Positions 27,511 to 37,010 of a stretch of DNA of 64,000 nucleotides are shown here, piece after piece; within the stretch, counting starts at the first letter, position 1; every line of letters begins with the position of its first letter. Source of the DNA: Stanieria sp. NIES-3757 (GTDB lineage: Bacteria; Cyanobacteriota; Cyanobacteriia; Cyanobacteriales; Xenococcaceae); contig AP017375.1 of NCBI GenBank assembly GCA_002355455.1, positions 2,852,001 to 2,916,000 of the forward strand, given 5' to 3'. Made by a program: the position numbers and the translations under genes. The notes below the pieces were generated by a model that was given only the letters and a program-made list of their open reading frames with translations, ran no database searches and had not been told where the DNA came from.

Positions 27511-28344
27511 TTAAACTTGAGTTTGGTTAGTTTGAGTTGGTGGTAATTTAATATTTTTTGCTAATCCTAAGAATTCAAGTAATTTAATAGTCATCCAAGT
27601 AGCATCGATTTCCCACCATTTTAAGCCATGACGAGCAGAATATTGATAGGCGTGATGGTTGTTGTGCCAACCTTCACCAAAAGTGAGTAGAGCTACCCAC
27701 CAACAATTGGTTGAGTTGTCATTTGATTCATGACTTTTATAGCCAAATTTATGAGTTGCGCTATTGACCAACCAAGTAACGTGGAAAACAACTACTAAAC
27801 GGACAAAAATTCCCCAAATTACGTAAGACCAACCCCCAATAAAATATAAAAGTAAGCCTAGAGCAACTTGAATAGGGACTAAATATTTTTGACAGAATTG
27901 ATAAAAAGGATCGTCAGCAATATCCTTGGTATAACGAGGAATTTCTTGATTGACTGGGTGTTGACACATCATCCAACCGATATGACTCCACCAAAAACCG
28001 CGATTAGAATCGTGGGGGTCTAACTGTGTATCAGAATACTTATGATGAACGCGATGCGCTCCAACCCAATCAAGGGGACCTCCTTCACAAGCTAGAGTTC
28101 CACAAAAAACTAAAATATACTCTACCCATTTAGGAGTTTCAAAACTGCGATGGGTAACTAGACGATGGAATCCAAGAGTAATTCCGATCCCTGCCGTTAA
28201 CCAATAAAGAATAAAAGCAACTCCGACTGCTCCCCAACTGAAATTTTGGGGGAAAACAGCTAATAAAGCGACTAAATGTATTAGCCCAAAATAGCTAATG
28301 TTGAGCCAATCTGGAGGAAGTCGATCTGATGTAGCAACTGTCAT
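27511..28344 (-). CDS. desC: Acyl-lipid/acyl-CoA delta-9 type fatty acid desaturase
   Basis: 277 residues, four predicted membrane helices. The three His boxes of the di-iron membrane desaturases are present: HRLVTH near 60, HRVHH near 97 and HNNHH near 231. This arrangement and the HGLKWWEIDATW tail fit cyanobacterial DesC, which puts the first double bond into stearoyl lipids. The 300-base interval before plsC makes a shared operon unlikely. Cold induction is common for this family but no site was identified. Confidence 0.92.
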   Translation of the reverse strand: MTVATSDRLPPDWLNISYFGLIHLVALLAVFPQNFSWGAVGVAFILYWLTAGIGITLGFHRLVTHRSFETPKWVEYILVFCGTLACEGGPLDWVGAHRVHHKYSDTQLDPHDSNRGFWWSHIGWMMCQHPVNQEIPRYTKDIADDPFYQFCQKYLVPIQVALGLLLYFIGGWSYVIWGIFVRLVVVFHVTWLVNSATHKFGYKSHESNDNSTNCWWVALLTFGEGWHNNHHAYQYSARHGLKWWEIDATWMTIKLLEFLGLAKNIKLPPTQTNQTQV

Positions 28345-28584
28345 TTATTAACCTAAATCTGTACTTTATGCAAAATTTGTGTTTTAAAACCAACACAAAA
28401 AAACATAAACGCAAAAAGTAAAAACAGGAAAAATACTCATTAAGTTTTTACCTTTTACTTTATGCTGGTGGTGTCTAATGGGATGGGAGCAAATCAATTA
28501 CCAAGCTATAAATCTATTGACAGCAATAAAGCAAATGTTTTTCGATATATGATTGGCAACAAAATTTGAAATCCCCATTCGCTC

Positions 28585-29817
28585 ATGAACACCTACGATC
28601 TGCTTCAAAAAGCAGAAAAAGCCTTATTACCGATTTTTTCTGGAATTGATACCCAGGTCAAGCAAAACTTAAAAAAAGTATTAACCGCGTTTCGCGATCG
28701 CCGTGTCGGAGTCCATCACTTTGCTAGTGTTAGTGGTTATGGACATGACGACCTTGGTAGAGATACTCTAGATAGAGTATTTGCTGACATCATGGGCGCA
28801 GACGAAGCAATAGTCCGAATCCAATTTGTTTCGGGAACTCATGCGATCGCCAGTGCGTTATTTGGCGTGCTTCGTCCAGGAGACGAAATGTTAGCTGTAG
28901 CAGGCGCACCTTATGACACCCTCGACGAAGTAATCGGTTTAAGAGGAAACCATCATGGTTCTCTTGCTGAGTTTAACATTGAATATCGCCAATTAAACCT
29001 GACTTTAGATGGAAATATTGACTGGCAAAATCTGGAAACAGCAGTAACAGATCAAACCCGTTTGGTGTTAATTCAACGTTCTTGTGGTTATTCGTGGCGT
29101 AAAAGTTTATCAATTGCCGATATTGAAAGAATTATCGCAATAGTTAAAAAACAAAATTCTGATACGGTTTGTTTTGTAGATAATTGTTATGGAGAATTTA
29201 TCGAAGAGCGAGAACCCACGGCGGTAGGTGCGGATTTAATGGCGGGTTCTCTGATCAAAAATCCAGGGGGAACAATTGTTACTACTGGTGGTTATGTGGC
29301 AGGAAAAGCTGAATTGGTAGAAGCAGCAGCTTGTCGTTTGACAGCACCTGGGATTGGTAGTAGTGGTGGTGCAACCCTAGATCAAAATCGGTTATTGTTT
29401 CAGGGTTTATTTTTAGCTTCTCAAATGGTGGGAGAAGCAGTCAAGGGAAGTCATTTAATTGCTTATGTTTTCGATCAATTAGGTTATCCTGTTAATCCGT
29501 TGCCCTTAGAACCTCGTCGGGATGTAATTCAAGCTATTCAATTGGGTTCACCAGAAAAACTCATTGCGTTTTGTAAAGCGATTCAAAGGTGTTCTCCGAT
29601 CAATTCTTATTTAGAACCTATTCCTGCTGAAATGCCTGGCTATGAGAGCCAGTTAGTTATGGCTGGAGGAACTTTTATTGATGGGAGTACTTCGGAATTT
29701 TCTGCCGATGGGCCTTTGCGAGAACCTTATCTCGTATTTTGTCAAGGTGGTACTCATTGGACTCAAATCGCGATCGCACTTGAAGCTGCAATTGAAGCCG
29801 TAGGTGCCAATTTTTAA
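28585..29817 (+). CDS. Methionine gamma-lyase-like PLP enzyme (aluminium-resistance protein family)
   Basis: 410 residues, PLP fold type I. Landmarks: HHFASVSGYGHDDLGRDTLD near residue 44, QFVSGTHAIASALFGVL, VFVDNCYGEF-like CFVDNCYGEFIEE with the PLP-contacting Asp, and SLIKNPGGTIV containing the Schiff-base Lys. The family is often labelled as aluminium resistance protein, but its reaction in cyanobacteria is not established. It begins 240 bases from the divergent desaturase gene. Confidence 0.88.
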   Translation: MNTYDLLQKAEKALLPIFSGIDTQVKQNLKKVLTAFRDRRVGVHHFASVSGYGHDDLGRDTLDRVFADIMGADEAIVRIQFVSGTHAIASALFGVLRPGDEMLAVAGAPYDTLDEVIGLRGNHHGSLAEFNIEYRQLNLTLDGNIDWQNLETAVTDQTRLVLIQRSCGYSWRKSLSIADIERIIAIVKKQNSDTVCFVDNCYGEFIEEREPTAVGADLMAGSLIKNPGGTIVTTGGYVAGKAELVEAAACRLTAPGIGSSGGATLDQNRLLFQGLFLASQMVGEAVKGSHLIAYVFDQLGYPVNPLPLEPRRDVIQAIQLGSPEKLIAFCKAIQRCSPINSYLEPIPAEMPGYESQLVMAGGTFIDGSTSEFSADGPLREPYLVFCQGGTHWTQIAIALEAAIEAVGANF

Positions 29818-29858
29818 CTAAGATGAAATCAGAATTCAGAATTTAAAATTCAGAATTT

Positions 29859-31163
29859 ATGAGTGATTCCCCTAAACCTGATTTATCATCTAGCAACTCT
29901 CAATCTTCCCGTAAACTTCATGCCAATGCCTGGGCAGCCTGGGTTACCAATACTTGGAATGAAGCAACGCAAAAAATGGTTAAGACTTTACCTTTAGAGC
30001 AAATTGCTCAAACTGCTACTAAATGGTTTAAGGTCGACGAGGCTCAAGTAACAGAAATTTTAGAGACTGTTCGAGCCAAATTACCTACAACCGAGGCTTT
30101 ACTGATTGGTAAACCTCAAGCGGGCAAAAGTTCGATTATTCGAGGATTAACAGGAGTGTCGGCTGAGATTGTGGGACAGGGCTTTCGTCCCCATACTCAA
30201 CATACTCAGCAATATGCTTATCCTTCAAGTGAAGTACCTTTATTGATTTTTACTGATACTGTTGGGCTAGGAGATGTTGCTCAAGATACTCAAGTAATTA
30301 TTGAAGAATTAATTGGAGATTTACGCCAAGAAACTAGTCGAGCCAAAATTTTAATTCTTACTGTTAAGATTAATGATTTTGCTACCGATACTTTAAAACA
30401 AATTGCTGAACAATTACGCCAAAAGTATCCTAATATCCCTTGTTTATTAGCAGTTACCTGTCTTCATGAAGTTTATCCTCCTGATTTAGTTAATCATTCA
30501 GACTATCCTCCAGATGTTGCTGAAGTAAAGCGAGCTTTTACTTCGATTCAACAAGCTTTTGCCGATTTATGCGATCGCGCTGTCTTGATTGATTTTACTT
30601 TAGAAGAAGATGAATATCAGCCCATTTTTTACGGTTTAGAAGCTTTGAGAGATGCGATCGCCGAATTACTGCCTGAAGCAGAAGCTAATGCCATTTCTCA
30701 ATTATTGGATCAAACTGCTACTGAACAAATCGGCAATTTGTATCGAGATGTCGCTAGACGTTATTTGGTCGCATTTTCGACAATTGCAGCTACTTTAGCA
30801 GCTGTCCCGCTTCCTTTCGCGACGATGCCTGTTTTAACTGCCCTACAAGTCTCAATGGTAAGTTTATTGGGCAAACTCTATGGACAAACTATCACTCCAT
30901 CACAAGCTGGTGGAATTGTTAGCGCGATCGCTGGAGGTTTTGTCGCGCAAGCTGTGGGCAGAGAATTGATTAAATTTATTCCTGGTTTTGGTAGTGTAAT
31001 TGCTGCTTCTTGGGCTGCTGCTTATACCTGGGCATTAGGTGAAGGTGCTTGTGTTTATTTCGGTGATTTAATGGGAGGCAAAAAACCCGATCCCGAAAAA
31101 ATTCAATCAGTAATGCGAGAAGCTTTTCAGTCTGCTAAAGAAAGGTTTAAAAATGTAGGTTGA
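29859..31163 (+). CDS. Era-like GTPase with DUF697 membrane domain
   Basis: 434 residues. The GTPase domain has a P loop GKPQAGKSS near residue 84, a G3 region DTVGLGD near 134, and TCLHE further on as a weak G4 element. The C-terminal part (about 290-400) is hydrophobic, with repeated Ala/Gly-rich helices (FSTIAATLAAVPLPFATMPV), typical of DUF697/YcjF. A membrane-associated GTPase is likely; the process is unknown. The leader between it and the previous gene contains the short repeat CAGAATTCAGAATTT-like sequence often seen between cyanobacterial genes. Confidence 0.85.
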   Translation: MSDSPKPDLSSSNSQSSRKLHANAWAAWVTNTWNEATQKMVKTLPLEQIAQTATKWFKVDEAQVTEILETVRAKLPTTEALLIGKPQAGKSSIIRGLTGVSAEIVGQGFRPHTQHTQQYAYPSSEVPLLIFTDTVGLGDVAQDTQVIIEELIGDLRQETSRAKILILTVKINDFATDTLKQIAEQLRQKYPNIPCLLAVTCLHEVYPPDLVNHSDYPPDVAEVKRAFTSIQQAFADLCDRAVLIDFTLEEDEYQPIFYGLEALRDAIAELLPEAEANAISQLLDQTATEQIGNLYRDVARRYLVAFSTIAATLAAVPLPFATMPVLTALQVSMVSLLGKLYGQTITPSQAGGIVSAIAGGFVAQAVGRELIKFIPGFGSVIAASWAAAYTWALGEGACVYFGDLMGGKKPDPEKIQSVMREAFQSAKERFKNVG

Positions 31164-31197
31164 TTGGCAAAAAATTAATGTAATTGTAGTCAATTTT

Positions 31198-32328
31198 ATG
31201 ACACAAAACTTAGTTTTAATTGGTGGTGGGCATAGTAATGCGATCGCTTTAAAATTATTTGGACAAAATCCGATTCCAGGAGTAAAACTTACTTTAATCA
31301 GTGATGTAGAACAAACTCCTTATTCCGGTATGTTACCTGGTCATGTGGCTGGGTTTTATTCTTATCAAGAAAGTCATATTAATTTAAGACATTTATCTGA
31401 GTTTGCAGGAGCAGATTTAAGAATAGATCAAGCAGTAGGTTTAGATTTAAATAATAAACAAGTAATTTGTTTACAAAACGCTCCAATTAAATTTGATTAT
31501 TTATCAATTGATATTGGTAGTACTCCTCAAACAAATAATATACCTGGAGCTAAAGAATATGCTATTCCTGCCAAACCTGTCCCTCAGTTTTTACAAGCTT
31601 GGGAAAAGTTATTAACAACAATTAAAGATCATCCAAATGCTGCAATTTCTCTAGCAATTGTTGGTGGTGGTGCAGGAGGAGTTGAATTAGCCTTGAATAT
31701 GCAAACCCGTTTGATAAAAGAACAAAATTATCAAATTAAAATACATTTATTTCATCGTGAAGCAAAACTTTTATCAAGTCATAATGATTGGGTAAGTAAC
31801 CGTTTAGAAAAAATTTTAATTCACAGAGGAATTAAACTCCATTTACAGGAAACTGTTAAAGAAGTTTTAGCTCATCAAATTATTTGTAATTCTGGTTTGG
31901 TTGTAGATTGTAATTATATATTTTGGGTAACTCAAGCTTCCGCACCCACTTGGATTAAAAATTCAGGCTTAACTACCGATGAAAAAGGTTTTATCTTAAT
32001 CAAGGATACGCTTCAATCTATTTCCCATCCCCATATTTTCGCGACAGGGGATATAGCAACAATGCAAAATTATCAACGTCCTAAAGCAGGTGTCTTTGCC
32101 GTACGTCAGGGTCGACCACTATTTGAAAATTGGCGTAGAATAATTTTAGGGCGACTTCTTAAGACCTACACTCCACAAAAAAATTACTTAGCCTTAATCG
32201 GCACTGGAGACAAAAACGCGATCGCTTCTTGGAGTTCACTTAGTTGGCAATCTCCGTTTCTGTGGTATCTCAAAGATTATATTGACCGAAAATTCATGAA
32301 TCGCTTTTCAGAGACGAGAAAGCGTTAA
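31198..32328 (+). CDS. FAD-dependent pyridine nucleotide oxidoreductase (NDH-2-like)
   Basis: 376 residues. An N-terminal FAD-binding loop (LIGGGHSNAIALKLF), a central NAD(P)H-binding loop (IVGGGAGGVELALNM near 153) and the terminal FAD motif (HIFATGDIATM near 280) identify the family. In many cyanobacteria a closely similar module is the N-terminal half of a fusion with selenide-water dikinase SelD; here the protein stops after the oxidoreductase part. It starts 34 bases after the GTPase gene and may share its transcript. Substrate unknown. Confidence 0.82.
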   Translation: MTQNLVLIGGGHSNAIALKLFGQNPIPGVKLTLISDVEQTPYSGMLPGHVAGFYSYQESHINLRHLSEFAGADLRIDQAVGLDLNNKQVICLQNAPIKFDYLSIDIGSTPQTNNIPGAKEYAIPAKPVPQFLQAWEKLLTTIKDHPNAAISLAIVGGGAGGVELALNMQTRLIKEQNYQIKIHLFHREAKLLSSHNDWVSNRLEKILIHRGIKLHLQETVKEVLAHQIICNSGLVVDCNYIFWVTQASAPTWIKNSGLTTDEKGFILIKDTLQSISHPHIFATGDIATMQNYQRPKAGVFAVRQGRPLFENWRRIILGRLLKTYTPQKNYLALIGTGDKNAIASWSSLSWQSPFLWYLKDYIDRKFMNRFSETRKR

Positions 32329-32380
32329 AATTTCAAGTAAAACAGCAAGACAATTCTAAATTTACCTAAAAGATTAGATT

Positions 32381-32593
32381 ATGTTTTTGAGCGAACTATC
32401 TCCTGTAATTCAAGAACTACTGAAACAACCCCTCGCTTTTACTAGCGGTTTTTGTTCTGGACTTTTACGACTTAATCTCAATGAAGAACCTCTCGCCAGT
32501 TGGTTAGACAAACAGGGATTTAGTAATTTTGAGAACAATAATACCAACCCTAACAGCAAACCAGATAAACCTCAGTCGATCACAATTGAATAG
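32381..32593 (+). CDS. Conserved small cyanobacterial protein of unknown function
   Basis: 70 residues. The first two thirds (MFLSELSPVIQELLKQPLAF, GFCSGLLRLNLNEEPLASWL) look conserved and helical; the tail is Asn/Pro-rich and disordered. I recognise this as a type of short protein common in cyanobacteria, without a known role. Located 52 bases after the oxidoreductase on the same strand. Confidence 0.7.
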   Translation: MFLSELSPVIQELLKQPLAFTSGFCSGLLRLNLNEEPLASWLDKQGFSNFENNNTNPNSKPDKPQSITIE

Positions 32594-32615
32594 TTAATAT
32601 TTCAGCTACCAGTAG

Positions 32616-32656
32616 GGACAATTGCTACGCTGCACCTTCGGTGGTATAAATTGTCC
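32616..32656. repeat. 41-base palindromic element
   Basis: Outer arms GGACAATT and AATTGTCC are perfect inverses; an inner stem CACC-TTC-GGTG sits in the middle. This two-stem pattern is typical of short mobile palindromes in cyanobacterial intergenic DNA. Confidence 0.7.
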
Positions 32657-32670
32657 ATACACCTTATTTT

Positions 32671-32699
32671 ATTAGTTATCAGTTACCAGTTATCATTAG
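32671..32699. repeat. Degenerate short tandem repeat (AGTTATC/AGTTACC type)
   Basis: The run ATTAGTTATC-AGTTACC-AGTTATC repeats a heptamer-like unit. The same type occurs at 36946-36967 and 53022-53050, always just outside coding sequence, as in the short tandem repeats known from cyanobacteria. Confidence 0.6.
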
Positions 32700-33065
32700 A
32701 TAGGGAATAGGGAACAAGCAATAAGATTAATTATTCTATCTTTTGCCTTTTGATAATTTCTTTATTAATTTCTAACAATTAGCCCTAACCAGCCAAACAT
32801 AACTATTAATCAACCACAATCTCCTAGCTAAACCGAATATTTGTGGTTTTCATTACAGAATCATCAAATAAAACTTAGCAGATAATAACATACAGTCTCC
32901 ATAACCTGAAGCTCGTCTTAAGCTTATTACTCCGCCGTTAAATCCCTCCCTAAGATAGATGAGTAGAGGGATGCGACTGAGACAAACTAGGCTATATAGG
33001 GATTTCTACTTATTATTCAAGCTTTAATTGCAACTCAGCGCGACAAGCCACGGAGGATAACAATC

Positions 33066-34133
33066 ATGGTAAACCCAGAGCAAATTATTATCCCAGAACA
33101 CAGTCTAGATCGGGACTGTACCACCTTATCTCGACATGTACTCCAACAATTTTCTGCTTTTACTGCCGAAGCACAAGATATTAGTGCGATTATGAACCGC
33201 ATTGCCTTAGCAGCAAAACTGATTTCTCGTCGTCTTAGTCGTGCAGGTTTAATGGCAGGGGCTTTGGGTTTTACTGGAGAAACCAATGTCCAAGGCGAAT
33301 CTGTCAAAAAGATGGATGTTTACGCTAATGAGGTATTTATTTCAGTATTTAAGCAAAGTGGTTTAGTTTGTCGTTTAGCTTCAGAGGAAATGGAGCAACC
33401 GTACTACATTCCAGAAAATTGCCCAATTGGTAGATATACCTTGTTATACGATCCGATTGATGGTTCGTCTAATGTAGATATTAACCTCAATGTCGGGTCA
33501 ATTTTTTCGATTCGTCAACAAGAAGGCGATGATTACGATCCCCAAGCCAGAGATTTATTACAAAATGGCGATAAACAAATTGCTGCGGGTTATATTCTTT
33601 ACGGTCCATCGACCATCTTAGTTTATTCTCTAGGGAAGGGAGTACACTCTTTTATTCTTGACCCAAGTTTAGGAGAGTTTATTCTAGCCGAAGAGAATAT
33701 TACTATTCCTCAACACGGGCCAGTATATAGCGTCAATGAAGGAAATTACTGGCAGTGGGAAGAATCGATTCGAGAATATATTCGTTATGTCCATCGCCAT
33801 GATGGTTACACTGCTCGTTATAGCGGGGCGTTGGTAGGCGATTTTCATCGAATTTTACTGCAAGGAGGCGTATTTCTCTATCCAGGTACAGACAAAAAAC
33901 CAGAAGGCAAATTACGTCTTCTTTATGAATCTGCACCTTTAGCTTTCTTGATGGAAAAGGCAAACGGTAAAGCAAGTACAGGTACAGAAAGATTGTTGGA
34001 TATAGTACCCACCAAATTACACGCTCGAACTCCTTTGATTATAGGGAGTAAAGAAGATGTGGAGTTGGTAGAATCTTTTATCGCTGATTGGATACGAAGA
34101 GAGTCAGAAGGAATCAGTTTAGTCGGTTCTTAA
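33066..34133 (+). CDS. fbp: Class 1 fructose-1,6-bisphosphatase
   Basis: 355 residues. The metal-binding and catalytic segment [15 protein letters not shown] near 140 and the sugar-phosphate part [14 protein letters not shown] and [11 protein letters not shown] near 315 are diagnostic of class 1 FBPase. It hydrolyses fructose-1,6-bisphosphate to fructose-6-phosphate in gluconeogenesis or the Calvin cycle. Strong GGAGGA box before the ATG. First of four linked genes (fbp-tal-zwf-opcA), an arrangement known from cyanobacteria that feeds the oxidative pentose phosphate pathway. Confidence 0.97.
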   Translation: MVNPEQIIIPEHSLDRDCTTLSRHVLQQFSAFTAEAQDISAIMNRIALAAKLISRRLSRAGLMAGALGFTGETNVQGESVKKMDVYANEVFISVFKQSGLVCRLASEEMEQPYYIPENCPIGRYTLLYDPIDGSSNVDINLNVGSIFSIRQQEGDDYDPQARDLLQNGDKQIAAGYILYGPSTILVYSLGKGVHSFILDPSLGEFILAEENITIPQHGPVYSVNEGNYWQWEESIREYIRYVHRHDGYTARYSGALVGDFHRILLQGGVFLYPGTDKKPEGKLRLLYESAPLAFLMEKANGKASTGTERLLDIVPTKLHARTPLIIGSKEDVELVESFIADWIRRESEGISLVGS

Positions 34134-34186
34134 ATTACAAAAATGACCAATTAGCAAATCAGCAACAAACAACTAAGGAGAAGATA

Positions 34187-35335
34187 ATGGTTGCAACTAA
34201 TCGCATTTTAGAAATTGAAAATCAATATGGTCAAAGTATTTGGATGGACAATCTCAATCGTACTTCGATTGAGTCGGGAGAATTAAAACAATTAATTGAA
34301 GAAAAAGGCATTTGTGGAATTACTTCCAATCCAGCAATTTTTGAAAAAGCGATCGCAGGAAATCAAGTTTACGATGCTGATATCGAAGCAGGGATCAAAG
34401 AAGGTAAATCTGTTCTAGAAATTTATGAAAATTTAGTTTTTACAGATATTCGTAATGCTTGTGATATTTTTCTGCCTGTGTATGAGAAAAGCAATTTTTT
34501 AGATGGTTATGTCAGCATTGAAGTAACCCCAACTATTGCTAAAGATACGGAAAAGACTATTGCTGAAGCTAGACGTTATTTTGCTACTCTCAAGCGTCCT
34601 AACGTCATGATCAAAATTCCTGGTACTCCTGAAGGTTTACCAGCGGTTGAACAAGCAATTAGTGAAGGGATCAATGTTAACGTTACTCTACTATTTTCTG
34701 TCGATAGTTACGTTGAAACAGCTTGGGCTTATATCCGTGGTTTAGAAAAACGAGCTGAAGCAGGAGAAGATATTAGTAAAATTGCTTCAGTAGCCAGTTT
34801 CTTCCTCAGCCGCATTGATAGCAATATTGACGCTCGTCTCGATGAAAAACTCAAAGGAGTAGATAGACTAGAGAAAAAAGCCAAACTACAAGAATTAAAA
34901 GGAAAAGTTGCGATCGCAAATGCTAAAATTGCCTATCAGAAATATAAAGAAATTTTTGGTAGTGAAAGATGGCAAGCTTTAGCAGCTAAAGGGGCAAAAG
35001 TACAGCGTTTACTCTGGGCTTCGACTAGCACCAAAAATCCTGAATACAGCGATGTTATGTATATCGATGAGTTAGTGGGGATGGATACAGTGAATACTCT
35101 ACCTCCTGCAACTATCGATGCTTGTGCCGATCACTGCGATCCTGCTAACCGCATTGAAAGTAATGTCGATCAAGCTTATCAAGTGATTGAGAGTCTAGCC
35201 GATCCTGATGTAGATATCGATCTCAACGAAGTCATGGATGAGTTACTCGATGATGGAATTGATAAGTTTATTAAGCCTTTTGAATCGTTAATTTCCTCGT
35301 TAGAAGGCAAAGTTAAGCAATTAGCTACAGTTTAA
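34187..35335 (+). CDS. tal: Transaldolase
   Basis: 382 residues from the ATG at 34187, which follows AAGGAG; the frame is open further back into fbp but that part is not conserved. Landmarks: IWMDNLNRTSIESGEL, ICGITSNPAIFEKAI, and VMIKIPGTPEGLPA with the Schiff-base Lys. TAL moves a dihydroxyacetone unit between sugar phosphates in the pentose phosphate pathway. It is 53 bases after fbp and 73 before zwf, in one direction. Confidence 0.96.
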   Translation: MVATNRILEIENQYGQSIWMDNLNRTSIESGELKQLIEEKGICGITSNPAIFEKAIAGNQVYDADIEAGIKEGKSVLEIYENLVFTDIRNACDIFLPVYEKSNFLDGYVSIEVTPTIAKDTEKTIAEARRYFATLKRPNVMIKIPGTPEGLPAVEQAISEGINVNVTLLFSVDSYVETAWAYIRGLEKRAEAGEDISKIASVASFFLSRIDSNIDARLDEKLKGVDRLEKKAKLQELKGKVAIANAKIAYQKYKEIFGSERWQALAAKGAKVQRLLWASTSTKNPEYSDVMYIDELVGMDTVNTLPPATIDACADHCDPANRIESNVDQAYQVIESLADPDVDIDLNEVMDELLDDGIDKFIKPFESLISSLEGKVKQLATV

Positions 35336-35374
35336 CAAGAGGGAGGGCGCGGGTTTCCTGTCGCCCCACTTACA
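35336..35374 (+). repeat. GC-rich hairpin element between tal and zwf
   Basis: Within this otherwise AT-rich DNA, GGGCG and CGCCC flank a GGGTTTCCTGT spacer. The motif resembles a dispersed cyanobacterial intergenic repeat. No T run follows, so it would not fully terminate transcription into zwf. Confidence 0.45.
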
Positions 35375-35408
35375 TCAATTACAGCCAGCACAGGAGCAAG
35401 AGTAGGTA

Positions 35409-36938
35409 ATGGTAACCATCTTAGAAAATCCCCTCAGAGTCGGTTTACAACAAGAAAGAACCCCTGAACCCCTAATTTTGGTAATTTTTGGGGCTTCAGG
35501 TGATTTAACCCAAAGAAAACTCATTCCTGCTATTTATCAGTCAAGAAAAGAAAGAAGACTACCCTCAGAAATTACCGTTGTCGGTGTAGCTAGAAGAGAT
35601 TGGAGTCATGAATATTTCCGCGAACACCTACGCCAAGGAGTAGAAGAATTCGGTGATGGGATTGGTTCAGAGGAACTTTGGCATGATTTTGCCCAAGGTT
35701 TATATTATTGTTCTGGAAACATGGATCAACAAGAAAGTTATGAAAAACTTAAAGCTTTTTGTACGGAATTAGATGGCAAAAGAGGAACTAGAGGTAATCG
35801 GGTATTTTACCTTTCCGTCTCGCCAAACTTTTTCAAACCAGCTTTAAAACATCTCGGCGCAACAGAAATGTTGGCAGATCCGATCAAACATCGTCTTGTG
35901 ATTGAAAAACCCTTCGGAAAAGATTTAAGCACAGCAAAATCTCTTAATCGTGCCGTACAAAAAGTTTGTAAAGAAGAACAAGTTTATCGGATCGACCATT
36001 ATCTAGGCAAAGAAACAGTTCAAAATATTTTAGTATTTCGCTTCGGTAATGCTATTTTTGAACCTCTTTGGAATCGTCAATTTGTCGACCACGTTCAAAT
36101 TACTGTAGCTGAAACTGTTGGGGTAGAAGATCGGGCTGGTTATTACGAATCTTCTGGGGCATTACGAGATATGGTACAAAACCATCTCCTGCAACTATTT
36201 GCCATTACGGCGATGGAAGCACCCAACGCTTTAGACGCTGGCAGCATTCGCAATGAAAAAACCAAAGTCTTAGAAGTAACCCATATTGCAGATATCAATA
36301 ATTTAGAGCGAGCGGCAATTAGAGGTCAATATAGCCCAGGCTGGATGAAAGGAAAACCTGTCAAAGGCTATCGCCAAGAAGATGGTGTCAATCCCGAATC
36401 AACTACCCCTACCTTTGTCGCTTTAAAGCTGATGGTAGATAACTGGCGGTGGAAAGGAGTACCTTTCTATTTACGCACGGGTAAAAGAATGCCCAAGAAA
36501 GTGACAGAAATTTCGATTCATTTTCGTGAAGTTCCTCTCCTGATTTTTAAATCCGCAGCCCAACAAGCCAATCCTAATGTTTTAAGTTTGAGAATTCAAC
36601 CCAATGAAGGCATTTCTCTTAAATTTGAAGCCAAAATGCCAGGGCCTGATTTAAGAACTAGAACAGTCAATATGGATTTTAGCTATGGTTCTTCTTTTGG
36701 GATGGCAACCGCAGACGCTTATAATCGCCTGTTATTAGATTGTATGTTAGGAGATCAAACCTTATTTACTCGCGCCGATGAAGTAGAAGAAGCCTGGCGA
36801 GTCGTTACCCCGCTCTTAAATGCTTGGGAAGCACCAAGCGATCCTAGTTTAATTCCTCAATACGAAGCAGGAACTTGGCAACCAACCGAAGCAGAATTTT
36901 TACTTGAACGCGATGGTCGTCATTGGCGCAGACTTTAA
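35409..36938 (+). CDS. zwf: Glucose-6-phosphate 1-dehydrogenase
   Basis: 509 residues, normal family length. NADP-binding loop [17 protein letters not shown] near residue 27, and the signature [14 protein letters not shown] near 196 with the catalytic His/Lys region. It oxidises glucose-6-phosphate, the first step of the oxidative pentose phosphate pathway, active mainly in the dark. The cyanobacterial enzyme depends on the OpcA protein encoded next for assembly and activation, and is redox-regulated. Confidence 0.98.
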   Translation: MVTILENPLRVGLQQERTPEPLILVIFGASGDLTQRKLIPAIYQSRKERRLPSEITVVGVARRDWSHEYFREHLRQGVEEFGDGIGSEELWHDFAQGLYYCSGNMDQQESYEKLKAFCTELDGKRGTRGNRVFYLSVSPNFFKPALKHLGATEMLADPIKHRLVIEKPFGKDLSTAKSLNRAVQKVCKEEQVYRIDHYLGKETVQNILVFRFGNAIFEPLWNRQFVDHVQITVAETVGVEDRAGYYESSGALRDMVQNHLLQLFAITAMEAPNALDAGSIRNEKTKVLEVTHIADINNLERAAIRGQYSPGWMKGKPVKGYRQEDGVNPESTTPTFVALKLMVDNWRWKGVPFYLRTGKRMPKKVTEISIHFREVPLLIFKSAAQQANPNVLSLRIQPNEGISLKFEAKMPGPDLRTRTVNMDFSYGSSFGMATADAYNRLLLDCMLGDQTLFTRADEVEEAWRVVTPLLNAWEAPSDPSLIPQYEAGTWQPTEAEFLLERDGRHWRRL

Positions 36939-36945
36939 CAGTTAT

Positions 36946-36967
36946 TAATTATTAGTTATCAGTTACC
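36946..36967. repeat. Degenerate short tandem repeat between zwf and opcA
   Basis: TTATTAGTTATC-AGTTACC copies the unit seen at 32671-32699 and 53022-53050. Confidence 0.5.
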
Positions 36968-37010
36968 ACTGTTTATTGTTCGCTCTAATTCAATAATTAA
37001 GATTAAAATT

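Larger units (their letters stand above)
32594..33065. other. Region between the small conserved gene and fbp
   Basis: It holds the palindromic element at 32616-32656, a short degenerate repeat run at 32671-32699 and the presumed promoter of fbp. A GGAGGA box stands eight bases before the fbp ATG. No coding frame is convincing. Confidence 0.55.

Noticed and set aside
34088-34186. Longer N-terminus for transaldolase reaching into fbp
   Set aside because: A strong AAGGAG before the ATG at 34187 and the known start of the family point to the shorter form.
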